Below are positions 9,063-16,473 of a stretch of DNA of 51,742 nucleotides, in pieces. The notes below the pieces were generated by a model that made no database searches, was not told the DNA's origin, and worked only from the letters and a program-made list of their open reading frames with translations. The position numbers and the translations under genes are program-made. The DNA comes from JAPLFM01 sp964650885 (GTDB taxonomy: Bacteria > Bacteroidota > Ignavibacteria > Kapaibacteriales > UBA2268), in contig CAZYXG010000013.1 of the NCBI GenBank assembly GCA_964650885.1, forward strand, positions 1 to 51,742, written 5' to 3'. Numbering within the stretch: the stretch's first letter is position 1; every line of letters begins with the position of its first letter.

Positions 9063-9095
9063 TTTATGATTGAAGTCAGTAATATTTATGATTGA
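9063..9095. promoter_or_regulatory. Direct repeats and operator-like dyad upstream of the PAS kinase
   Basis: TTTATGATTGA occurs at 9063-9073 and again at 9085-9095, exactly 22 bases apart, about two helical turns. The first copy runs into TTATGAT-TGAA-GTCAGTA (9064-9081), which matches 11 of 14 arm bases of the dyad before ccoS. A regulator site, possibly autoregulatory, is inferred. Confidence 0.4.
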
Positions 9096-9103
9096 GTTAA
9101 GAT

Positions 9104-10330
9104 ATGCATAAAAATATAAGTATTTTCAGTTCCATTTTTGCCTATGCCACAGAGGGTATAATTGTATCCAATATTGATGGTGAAATTGTACTAGCCAACC
9201 CAAAATCGCATTTGCTATTTGGTTATGAAAACGATGAACTTATTGGCTTGAAAGTGGAAGCTTTGATACCACTTAAACACAGAACCAACCACGTAGAACA
9301 CCGCAATAGTTTTACAGAAAACCCGAGACCCAGAACTATGGGATTGGGTATGGAACTTTCTGCACTGAGAAAAGATGGCTCTGAATTCCCCGTGGAAGTC
9401 AGCTTAAGCCACTTTACAGATGATAATAAAATGTATGTGTTAAGTTATATAATTGACCAAACAATCAAGAAAACTCAAGATTTACAAATCAAAGAAGCTT
9501 ATGAAAAGCTTTCCAAAATGAATAATGAAGTACTTGAGCTAAACACCAAGTTAGAGCATAGAGTCAGAGAAAGAACTGAAGAGCTTGAAATAGCTATACA
9601 AAGATTGGCAAAATCGCAACAAGAATTAATTTATTCGTTGGATAAGGAAAAGTCTTTGAATGATTTGAAAAGCCGCTTCATCACTACTGCTTCTCATGAA
9701 TTCAGAACTCCACTTGGAACTATTCTATCATCTGCTGCTTTGGCAATGAAATATGATGATGACAAAAAAGACCTACGCTTTAAACATTTAGAAAGAATAA
9801 AGCTATCCGTGAAAAATTTGACTCAAATATTAAATGATTTCCTTTCTATGGATAAATTAGACGAAGGATTAGTTCGCAATACACCTGAAAATATTGAAGT
9901 TACAGCATTTATTACAGAGCTAATTGATGAAATGGAAAATTTTTTGAGAAAAGGGCAAAACATTATTTTTGAAAATAGCAGTGTAAATAATGTTAAATTA
10001 GATAAACATTTGTTAAAAAATTCTATGCTTAATTTATTGTCGAACGGAATTAAGTATTCAAATGAAGACTCTGCAATCATTATCAAAATTGAGCAAATAA
10101 ATGATAAAGTTATATTTGCTGTTAGAGATAGCGGTATTGGGATTCCCAAGGAAGAACAAATTTATTTGTTTGATAGATTTTTTAGAGCTAAAAATGCTGT
10201 CAATATACAGGGTACTGGTTTGGGTTTAAGCATAGTCCAAAGATACACACAAATAATGAATGGTGAATTAAGATTCACATCCGATGAAAAAGGTACAGAA
10301 TTCCAATTAATTTTTAACTACGAAAAATGA
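9104..10330 (+). CDS. Soluble PAS-domain sensor histidine kinase
   Basis: A 408-residue kinase with no membrane helix, so it senses inside the cell. A PAS domain (about residues 1-125, with the GLGMELSALRKDGSEFPVEV core), a coiled-coil linker (about 125-185), a HisKA domain with H198 in ASHEFRTP, and a HATPase domain with GIGIPKEEQ and GTGLGLSIV. FixL-like domain order, but whether the PAS binds heme cannot be decided by eye. Its stop overlaps the start of the response regulator by four bases (ATGA), so they form a two-component pair. Confidence 0.93.
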   Translation: MHKNISIFSSIFAYATEGIIVSNIDGEIVLANPKSHLLFGYENDELIGLKVEALIPLKHRTNHVEHRNSFTENPRPRTMGLGMELSALRKDGSEFPVEVSLSHFTDDNKMYVLSYIIDQTIKKTQDLQIKEAYEKLSKMNNEVLELNTKLEHRVRERTEELEIAIQRLAKSQQELIYSLDKEKSLNDLKSRFITTASHEFRTPLGTILSSAALAMKYDDDKKDLRFKHLERIKLSVKNLTQILNDFLSMDKLDEGLVRNTPENIEVTAFITELIDEMENFLRKGQNIIFENSSVNNVKLDKHLLKNSMLNLLSNGIKYSNEDSAIIIKIEQINDKVIFAVRDSGIGIPKEEQIYLFDRFFRAKNAVNIQGTGLGLSIVQRYTQIMNGELRFTSDEKGTEFQLIFNYEK

Positions 10331-11343
10331 AAAAAATATTACTAATTGAAGATAATCCTGAGATGCTTGAAAATCTCTCAGAAATTTTGGATTTGGCTGG
10401 CTATGAAGCAATTCAAGCAGTAAATGGAAAAGAGGGCGTTACAAAAGCTAAAGCATTTTTGCCTGATTTGATTGTGAGCGATATAATGATGCCAGAGTTA
10501 GATGGATTTGGTGTTTTGAATATACTAAGCAAAGATGAGACCACAAGAAACATTCCTTTTATTTTCTTGACAGCAAAAACTGAAAAAATAGATTTAAGAA
10601 AAGGAATGTCAATGGGTGCAGACGATTACTTAACTAAACCTTTTGAAGACACAGAGCTATTAGAAGCAATTGAAGTGCGATTGAGAAAGTATGAAGACAA
10701 AAATGTACTTAATCAGAAAGCAGCAAAAACTTTTGAAGAAATAATTGCAGATAGCAGATTATTCAAATTCAAGAAAAAAGAGTTCATTTATAAAGAGTAT
10801 GCACAGTCTGATTATCTTTATTATTTGAATTCAGGCAAAGTGAAAATATATAAATCAAACGATCTTGGCAAAGAACTAATTACAGATGTTCATATTGAAA
10901 AAGAAATATTCGGTTATAGCAACATTATTGATAATAGCAATCATACCGATAATGCTGTTGCAATGGAAAATAGCGAAGTTTATTTAATAGAAAAATCAAA
11001 ATTCTTAGAATTTATACTTTGGAATAAGAACAATTCTAGTGAGTTTTTAAGTTTGCTTACTGCCAATCTGAAAGAAAAAGAAGCTAAACTTGTAAATTTA
11101 GCATATAGCTCGGTTAGGAAAAGAGTAGCAGAGCAAATTAGAAAACTTAATTTGAAATTTAACGATGGCAAACCAAACGGGGAAGTTGCACTTTCTAGAG
11201 AAGATTTTGCCAATTTAGTTGGAACAGCTACAGAAACATTAATCAGAACACTATCCGATTTCCACGATGAAGGAATAATAGAAACTATGAGTGGGAAAAT
11301 TAAAATTAAAGACTTGACTAAACTTGAAAAGATGAGAAATTAG
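10327..11343 (+). CDS. Response regulator with Crp/Fnr-family output (REC-cNMP-HTH)
   Basis: A 338-residue fusion. The receiver domain (1-125) has D52 in VSDIMMPELDG and the conserved Lys in DYLTKPF. A cyclic-nucleotide-type beta-barrel follows (about 145-240), then a Crp-type winged HTH near 275-325 (SREDFANLVGTATETLIRTL). It joins what FixJ and FixK do separately in rhizobia. No Fnr-like N-terminal cysteine cluster is visible, so sensing is expected to come from the partner kinase. Next to the cco operon, it is a strong candidate regulator of the oxidase. Confidence 0.92.
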   Translation: MKKILLIEDNPEMLENLSEILDLAGYEAIQAVNGKEGVTKAKAFLPDLIVSDIMMPELDGFGVLNILSKDETTRNIPFIFLTAKTEKIDLRKGMSMGADDYLTKPFEDTELLEAIEVRLRKYEDKNVLNQKAAKTFEEIIADSRLFKFKKKEFIYKEYAQSDYLYYLNSGKVKIYKSNDLGKELITDVHIEKEIFGYSNIIDNSNHTDNAVAMENSEVYLIEKSKFLEFILWNKNNSSEFLSLLTANLKEKEAKLVNLAYSSVRKRVAEQIRKLNLKFNDGKPNGEVALSREDFANLVGTATETLIRTLSDFHDEGIIETMSGKIKIKDLTKLEKMRN

Positions 11344-11348
11344 AAACG

Positions 11349-11387
11349 AAAAAATGGCTTAATTTTTTGAATTAAGCCATTTTTTTA
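11349..11387. terminator. Bidirectional terminator between the regulator and rpsT
   Basis: AAAAAATGGCTTAATT and AATTAAGCCATTTTTTT flank a short loop, with A and T runs on both sides, so it can stop both converging genes. Confidence 0.85.
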
Positions 11388-11404
11388 AAGAATCGAATTG
11401 AAAA

Positions 11405-11674
11405 TTATGCTACTTGTGCTGCTTTAAGCTTATTGACAAATTTAGCTAATTTAGATTTTTTGTTTGAAGCGAAGTTCTTATGAACAACTCCATGGATGCT
11501 CACTCTATCTAAAACACTTACTGCTTTTTTCAAGTTTACTGCACCTTCTTCATAAGTTTTTGACTCTCTAACCGCACGCATAGCTAATCTCATAGCTTTT
11601 TTCTTGCCACGATTATAAAAGTTTCTACGTTTAGAAATTCTAATTCTTTTCTGTGCCGATTTGTGATGTGCCAT
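11405..11674 (-). CDS. rpsT: 30S ribosomal protein bS20
   Basis: An 89-residue basic protein beginning MAHHKSAQKRIR and with NKKSKLAKFVNKL near the end, the classic bS20 pattern. It binds 16S rRNA early in 30S assembly. It is a single-gene unit with its own promoter and a terminator shared with the convergent regulator gene. Confidence 0.97.
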   Translation of the reverse strand: MAHHKSAQKRIRISKRRNFYNRGKKKAMRLAMRAVRESKTYEEGAVNLKKAVSVLDRVSIHGVVHKNFASNKKSKLAKFVNKLKAAQVA

Positions 11675-11712
11675 TTTTCTTTAATCTAAAATTTTATTTT
11701 AAAATTGAACTA

Positions 11713-11743
11713 CAAAATTAACAAATTATTTTTTAAAAACAAA
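11713..11743 (-). promoter_or_regulatory. Promoter of rpsT, Bacteroidota type
   Basis: On the minus strand TTTG (11740-11743), a 19-base spacer and TAATTTTG (11713-11720) match the Bacteroidota consensus exactly. The transcript would begin about 30 bases before the rpsT start codon. Confidence 0.7.
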
Positions 11744-11748
11744 ATTAT

Positions 11749-13146
11749 TTATTCAAATCTGTATGTAATTCCCAAACCATATACTGTTGGAGTTGTTTGG
11801 TAAGAATAGAAATTACTGCCGTAAGTTACAAATCTATCGTTGAACTCACTGATTTTCATCATTGCGTCCACTCTAATTTTTTTCCCAATCAGATAGCCAA
11901 GCCCTAAACCAATTGATTGTGATCTATTTAGCACTTCCTTATAAGCAGAGGTTTGTTTTTCATAGCTTCCTCGCACTATTAAGCTAGTTATTGGTAATGG
12001 ATACTCAAAACCAACACCCCATTTGACTAAACCTCTAAGTTCATTTGAGATTTGTGTGTTCAAATCTGCAAAATCGCCACTGTTCTCAGTAGAAGAATAG
12101 TTAGTTTGTGCAGCATCTATATATTCCACTCCTGTAGTTAGAGTTACTCCAACAATCTTCATTGAAGCTCCAGCAGAGAAAATGAATGGAGTTGAAAGAT
12201 TATATGTTTGCTCTCCATCTAAAGTAGTTTCTTTGTTTTTAAAAACAACACCCTGGCTATTTGGTTTGAATTCAGCTTCGGCAGTTCTTGTAAAAGTTTC
12301 TTTAACTTCATAAAATGTTGGAGATTCTATTTTTGCTGTAACTCTTGCGTAATCATTGATTAGATACATACCACTTACAGAAACTGCGAAACCAGAATAA
12401 TCTTGATTGAATGTGTTATTTTCTGTGAACTTAGACATATCCATAGAGCCAGCAACATTATACTTGCCCAAAACATCTACTTCGCTTAATTTACGAGTGT
12501 ATTCAAAATTCCCAATTCTACCAACTAAAGAAATTCCAGCTAAAAAGTTTTTATCAACTTCAAAGCCAATTGCTGCATTAATATTGTGAATACCTCCGCT
12601 GCCCGATACAGTTGCAGTTTGATATAAGCTATCGTTATAAGGCATACCACCAGTAAAATCAATTACTTTTTCTATCCAAGCTCTATTCGATTGCTGCTGA
12701 TATAAATGATTCAAATAAGATCCATTTGGAATAAATGAATTAAAGCCACTTGTGGAATTCAAATTCTTATCATAGAAATATGAGAACCCAATTGTTAGAC
12801 CATCGGTATGGGTATTTCTGCCTGGTATTATCAATGATATATTTGAAATAGCTTGACTATTTGCTGAATTGGTAGTTTCTGTGGAATTGTAATTTGTTAT
12901 GATTTTACCATTCGTTAAATTCATTCCAAAGTTAAGTTCATTATCTTTTTGTAAAAAGATACCAGCTGGAATATAGTACAACGCACTTGCATCATCCGAA
13001 ATTCCATAGCTTGAGACTCCCAATGCACCAGCTCTTTGTGTGATTTGCCCATTAGAGCCGAGCATTCGTATTGCATCTTCTACATATTGAGCTTTCGAAA
13101 TTGATAAACTCAGTAATGCTATAAATATAGTTAAAAGTATTTTCAT
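11749..13146 (-). CDS. Outer-membrane beta-barrel protein, OmpP1/FadL type
   Basis: A 465-residue exported protein with a signal peptide ending near SKAQ. The N-terminal segment RAGALGVSSYGISDDASALYY resembles the hatch region of FadL/PorV-like proteins, and the rest alternates polar and hydrophobic residues as in a beta barrel, ending in an aromatic-rich strand with final residues YRFE. Such proteins take up hydrophobic molecules or serve in protein export. The substrate is unknown. It lies downstream of the repetitive lipoprotein gene with a 27-base gap, so they are probably co-transcribed. Confidence 0.8.
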   Translation of the reverse strand: MKILLTIFIALLSLSISKAQYVEDAIRMLGSNGQITQRAGALGVSSYGISDDASALYYIPAGIFLQKDNELNFGMNLTNGKIITNYNSTETTNSANSQAISNISLIIPGRNTHTDGLTIGFSYFYDKNLNSTSGFNSFIPNGSYLNHLYQQQSNRAWIEKVIDFTGGMPYNDSLYQTATVSGSGGIHNINAAIGFEVDKNFLAGISLVGRIGNFEYTRKLSEVDVLGKYNVAGSMDMSKFTENNTFNQDYSGFAVSVSGMYLINDYARVTAKIESPTFYEVKETFTRTAEAEFKPNSQGVVFKNKETTLDGEQTYNLSTPFIFSAGASMKIVGVTLTTGVEYIDAAQTNYSSTENSGDFADLNTQISNELRGLVKWGVGFEYPLPITSLIVRGSYEKQTSAYKEVLNRSQSIGLGLGYLIGKKIRVDAMMKISEFNDRFVTYGSNFYSYQTTPTVYGLGITYRFE

Positions 13147-13173
13147 TTCTTTGACTTCCTAATAATCGTAAAG

Positions 13174-14268
13174 TTATCTTCCTCTTTTGGGAGAAGAAGA
13201 GCTATTGCTATTGCCACTTGGTTTCGATGGCACACTTGGAGTAGAACTTGGTGTTACATTAGGTTTAGCTGACTCTTTTGGACGAGAGTTCTGCTCTGGT
13301 TGCTTAGAACCGCCTCGTCTATTTGGCTCAGCTGATTTATTAACATTTGGAACATTGTTTGAATTTCTATTCGGTCTTGGGCTACTTGATTCATTAGAAG
13401 GAACTTGTCGCCTGTTAGGATTAGAATTTGAATTCGGATTTACTCTATCATTGCCATTGTTAACACCGCTATTGATTCTGCTATCGCTCGGATTTGTACT
13501 TTCAATTCTATTTGGTCTATTGCTTTCGCTTCTTGGTGAATTCAAATCGCTGTCAGAGTTTCCTCTACGTTTATTTACATCGCTATTAACTCTGTTATCA
13601 ATAGGTCTAGCGTTTTCATTGTTTGTTGGTCTGGAACTTTCAATACCAGGATTTCCAATTCGAGTACTAGTACCTGATTTACGTCTGTTTACATCGCTAT
13701 TTCTTCCGCTTGAACCACCGCTATTGTCAGAACCATTTCCATCATTAGTTCTTGAATTTCTTCTGCCATTTGTGTTATAGTCTGTATCATAGCGAGAATA
13801 ATCTCCACGACTTGATTCGCCAAATTTTCTAAAAGTGTTTACTCTTGCAGTTTCTCTTCCATCGTTACTAGCTGCTGGACGTTGGTAGTAACTCCTATAG
13901 TAAGAATAATATGGATTACAACCAAAGCTAAAGTCACTGTATGGGTTGTAAGTATATCCATAAGAACCATAGTAAGCTCCTCCAAAGCCATAATAGCTTG
14001 CATAGTAAGGGTCGAAGTTATTGTTGTTATAATAATTATTATTTACATAGTAAGTGTTTTCGACACTGCCAGCACTTGAGCTAAAGTCTGATTCCTGAAC
14101 TTGCTTTCTATAAGAAACTCTATTAGCCGATGGCTGATCCAAATCGGCAAAAGTTTCATTTTTTTCAATTCTATTGGAATAGACAAAACTATTTTCTTGC
14201 TGCGGAAGGCAGCTTGTAGCTAAAATTGCAATTAGCGATAGTAATAGACTTTGTAATGAGTATTTCAT
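13174..14268 (-). CDS. Low-complexity lipoprotein with degenerate repeats
   Basis: A 364-residue lipoprotein with the lipobox LATSC near residue 20. It has a Tyr/Asn/Gly-rich segment (about 70-130), then a long Ser/Asn/Arg/Pro-rich, disordered tail. That tail contains loose repeats of about 40 residues built around NSDVNRR, NSDVNKRRG and NSGVNNGND. No enzymatic domain is visible. A surface or peptidoglycan-contact role is only a guess. It shares an apparent transcript with the FadL-like gene downstream. Confidence 0.75.
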   Translation of the reverse strand: MKYSLQSLLLSLIAILATSCLPQQENSFVYSNRIEKNETFADLDQPSANRVSYRKQVQESDFSSSAGSVENTYYVNNNYYNNNNFDPYYASYYGFGGAYYGSYGYTYNPYSDFSFGCNPYYSYYRSYYQRPAASNDGRETARVNTFRKFGESSRGDYSRYDTDYNTNGRRNSRTNDGNGSDNSGGSSGRNSDVNRRKSGTSTRIGNPGIESSRPTNNENARPIDNRVNSDVNKRRGNSDSDLNSPRSESNRPNRIESTNPSDSRINSGVNNGNDRVNPNSNSNPNRRQVPSNESSSPRPNRNSNNVPNVNKSAEPNRRGGSKQPEQNSRPKESAKPNVTPSSTPSVPSKPSGNSNSSSSPKRGR

Positions 14269-14408
14269 GTTTCCACCTTTAAATAATTCAAAGTTGCAAA
14301 AGCACCTTTCTTTAAATTACGATTTACTTTGCAAAAAGTTTGACATTAGTTGAACTTTAATTTATTTTTAATATAAATTAAGAATTTTCCACAAAAGAAA
14401 ATAAATTG

Positions 14409-14439
14409 TTTGTCATAATCAGAATTATTCTTAATTTTG
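14409..14439 (+). promoter_or_regulatory. Promoter of tRNA-Leu, Bacteroidota type
   Basis: TTTG (14409-14412), a 19-base spacer and TAATTTTG (14432-14439) give a perfect Bacteroidota promoter. The start is expected near 14446, about 8 bases before the tRNA. Confidence 0.75.
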
Positions 14440-14453
14440 TAATCTTATTTGTT

Positions 14454-14537
14454 GCCCAGGTGGCGGAATTGGTAGACGCACAGGACTTAAAATCCTGTGA
14501 GGGCAACCTCGTACGGGTTCAAGTCCCGTCTTGGGTA
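14454..14537 (+). tRNA. tRNA-Leu (anticodon TAA)
   Basis: An 84-base tRNA with a long variable arm (class II). The acceptor GCCCAGG pairs with CTTGGGT, with an A discriminator. The anticodon stem CAGGA/TCCTG encloses CTTAAAA, so the anticodon is TAA for TTA/TTG leucine codons. The T loop GGTTCAA is intact. A terminator follows directly, and an integrase remnant lies downstream on the opposite strand. Confidence 0.95.
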
Positions 14538-14546
14538 CAAAGCAAC

Positions 14547-14587
14547 AAAAGTCTTTATAGCTGAAAAGTTATAAAGACTTTTTTTTT
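14547..14587 (+). terminator. Terminator of tRNA-Leu
   Basis: GTCTTTATA and TATAAAGAC form a 9-bp stem around a 10-base loop, followed by an unbroken run of T. Confidence 0.8.
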
Positions 14588-14630
14588 AAGTGTGTAATAT
14601 TTGAGTAAAATTAGTCATTTCCCCGCACTT

Positions 14631-14958
14631 TTAAAGACTCTCGAACTTCATCTGATTCAAAACTTCAAAATAATGTTTTTGTTGAATTGCAACGGTATGA
14701 CCTAAAAATCCAGCAATAAAAATAATATCTTTTTTGTAAGTTTTTAGTAATTCATTTTCTCGCATTTTTCGGATGCTGTGTTATGATAAGTCTTTTTCTG
14801 TTTTTAGTTCTTGGATTGCACTTTTTAAATACTTTCCAACTTTTTGACTTGAAAGTTGGAAACAAGTTTTCGCTTTCTCTTTTTTCGTGTAATTCTAACA
14901 TAAAATTATAAATCTCACTTGTTAAATCAAATGGAATTTCTTTCCAGCAATTTATCAA
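14631..14958 (-). pseudogene. Remnant of a tyrosine recombinase/integrase (C-terminal half, frameshifted)
   Basis: Two reading frames carry parts of one catalytic domain. From 14958 one frame reads PFDLTSEIYNFMLELHEK and FPTFKSKSWKVFKK, as found before the catalytic box of integrases. Near 14780 the match shifts frame to HSIRKMRENEL, resembling the H-x-x-R box, then GFLGHTVAIQQKHYFEV, resembling the LGH and Tyr-containing end, stopping at 14631. The N-terminal half is absent. Resemblance to planctomycete-type integrases is from memory and not searched. It sits beside tRNA-Leu, a usual integration target. Confidence 0.55.
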
Positions 14959-15071
14959 CCATAAATATTCATTCTATACAAAGTTTGGTTAGTTCTATTT
15001 TGTATCAAAATTTAAGTTTGAAAGTGTTATATAACGAAAAAACTTTCTTGCTAATTCACAAAAAAAAGAAC

Positions 15072-15098
15072 CTTCCGAAGATTTGAAACCTTCGGAAG
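15072..15098 (-). terminator. Hairpin with T-run, second terminator after gcvT
   Basis: CTTCCGAAG and CTTCGGAAG form a perfect 9-bp stem with a 9-base loop. On the minus strand GGTTC and a run of T follow. It may back up the gcvT terminator or belong to the decayed element. Confidence 0.6.
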
Positions 15099-15123
15099 CT
15101 TGTAAAGAACAAATTTCAACATT

Positions 15124-15154
15124 TCGATAAGCTCAATGAACAAAAGCTCAATGA
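15124..15154. repeat. Short direct repeat AGCTCAATGA
   Basis: TTCGATAAGCTCAATGAAC is followed 15 bases on by a second AGCTCAATGA. The longer copy resembles a widespread intergenic motif of the form TTCGACAAGCTCARTGA that I have seen in many genomes; that comparison is from memory. No gene is visible between here and gcvT. Confidence 0.35.
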
Positions 15155-15183
15155 CAAAAAAAGGCAGATCTATGACCTGCCTC
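15155..15183 (-). terminator. Terminator of gcvT
   Basis: On the minus strand AGGCAG, an 8-9 base loop and CTGCCT are followed by TTTTTTT, about 30 bases after the gcvT stop. Confidence 0.75.
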
Positions 15184-15215
15184 TCTATTGTAAGTTGTAT
15201 TTTATAAGAATTAGT

Positions 15216-16304
15216 TTATAGTAATGGCATTTTCTTTACTTCAGCTATGCCTCTGCGGTTGCCTGTTACTATTTCTAATTTTGTACCTATTGCTTTGTAT
15301 TCTGGTTGCACAAATGCCATACCCATTGCTACTCCAAGCGAAGGGGATTGATTGCCACTTGTTACGAATCCGATTTCTTTCTCACCATCGAAAACTTTAT
15401 AGCCATGTCTGGCTATGAATCCTTTGGTTTCCACTGTGAAGCCAACTATGTTTCTGTTTACTCCATCGGCTTTCACTTTGTTTAGCACATCAGAACCGTT
15501 GAAATCACCTTTTGCTAATTTAGTAATCCAGCCAAGTCCTGCTTCCAGTGTGTTTGTGTCTTGATCTATGTCGTTGCCATAAAGTGCATATCCTTTTTCA
15601 AGGCGAAGTGTATCTCGGCAACCAAGCCCAACTGGTTCAATTCCAAATTCATCTCCAGCATCCATAAGTGCATTCCAAACTTTTTCGCAAACTGAGGCAT
15701 CGCCACGGAAATATATTTCGTAGCCAATTTCACCTGTGTAGCCAGTGCGAGATAGTATCATTTCTATTCCAGCAAGTTTGCCGTGAGTGAAATTATAGTA
15801 AACTATATCGGATAAGTTCACATCAGTAAGTTTTTGCAATGTTTCAATTGATTTTGGACCTTGCACTGCAAGTAGATTTATTTCATCGGAAATGTCTGTA
15901 AGTTCACAATTGAAATCAGTTAGGTTGCTTTTCAACCAGGCAAAATCTTTATCTATATTTGCACCATTAACTACTAACATATAATAGTTTTCAGCAACGC
16001 AATAAACTAATAAATCATCTACTATTCCAGCATTTGTATAGCACATTGCCGAATATTGAATGCTGCCAGGTGTTAGTTTTGAAGCATCGTTTGTAGTGCA
16101 TTTTTGAATGAATGCTAAGGCATCGCTGCCTTTCACTTCAAATTCACCCATGTGCGACACATCGAAAATCCCTACTTTTTCTCTGACAATTTTATGCTCA
16201 GCCATAATGCCACTTGAGTACTGTATTGGCATTTCAAATCCAGCAAATTCAACCATTTTGGCATTGTGTTTTTTGTGCATAGCATTGAAATTAGTAAGTC
16301 TCAT
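15216..16304 (-). CDS. gcvT: Glycine cleavage system T protein (aminomethyltransferase)
   Basis: A 362-residue enzyme that moves the methylene group from H-protein-bound aminomethyl to tetrahydrofolate in the glycine cleavage system. It starts with LTNFNAMHKKHNAKMVEFAGFEMP and carries VSHMGEF, GYTGEIGYEI and the end RRGIAEVKKMPLL, all typical of GcvT. Length is normal. The gcvH and gcvP genes are not in the window. Two terminator-like hairpins follow. Confidence 0.96.
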   Translation of the reverse strand: MRLTNFNAMHKKHNAKMVEFAGFEMPIQYSSGIMAEHKIVREKVGIFDVSHMGEFEVKGSDALAFIQKCTTNDASKLTPGSIQYSAMCYTNAGIVDDLLVYCVAENYYMLVVNGANIDKDFAWLKSNLTDFNCELTDISDEINLLAVQGPKSIETLQKLTDVNLSDIVYYNFTHGKLAGIEMILSRTGYTGEIGYEIYFRGDASVCEKVWNALMDAGDEFGIEPVGLGCRDTLRLEKGYALYGNDIDQDTNTLEAGLGWITKLAKGDFNGSDVLNKVKADGVNRNIVGFTVETKGFIARHGYKVFDGEKEIGFVTSGNQSPSLGVAMGMAFVQPEYKAIGTKLEIVTGNRRGIAEVKKMPLL

Positions 16305-16473
16305 TGTTACCTTTTTGAATTTTTATTTGAAAATAATTGAGCAAATTTAATCATAATTTCTGAGTTTTAATTAATCAGATTGTAAATTGTTTTCCGAAAG
16401 GATAGTTTTTATCTAAATTAATTTCTTAAATTGGAATTCCTTAGATTTTGTTTTTCAATTTTCGAGTTCCAAT

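Noticed and set aside
13187..13780. A 197-codon open frame on the plus strand opposite the repetitive lipoprotein gene
   Set aside because: Its Leu/Gly/Glu-rich composition mirrors the biased codons of the lipoprotein on the other strand; no start signal or family motif.
14538..15215. CRISPR array or insertion sequence in the intergenic stretch after tRNA-Leu
   Set aside because: Only two short hairpins, one 10-base direct repeat and the integrase fragment are present; no regular repeat-spacer pattern and no transposase.
16342..16349. TAAATTTG upstream of gcvT on the minus strand as a promoter
   Set aside because: A -33 element is missing at the proper distance, and no operator-like dyad supports it.
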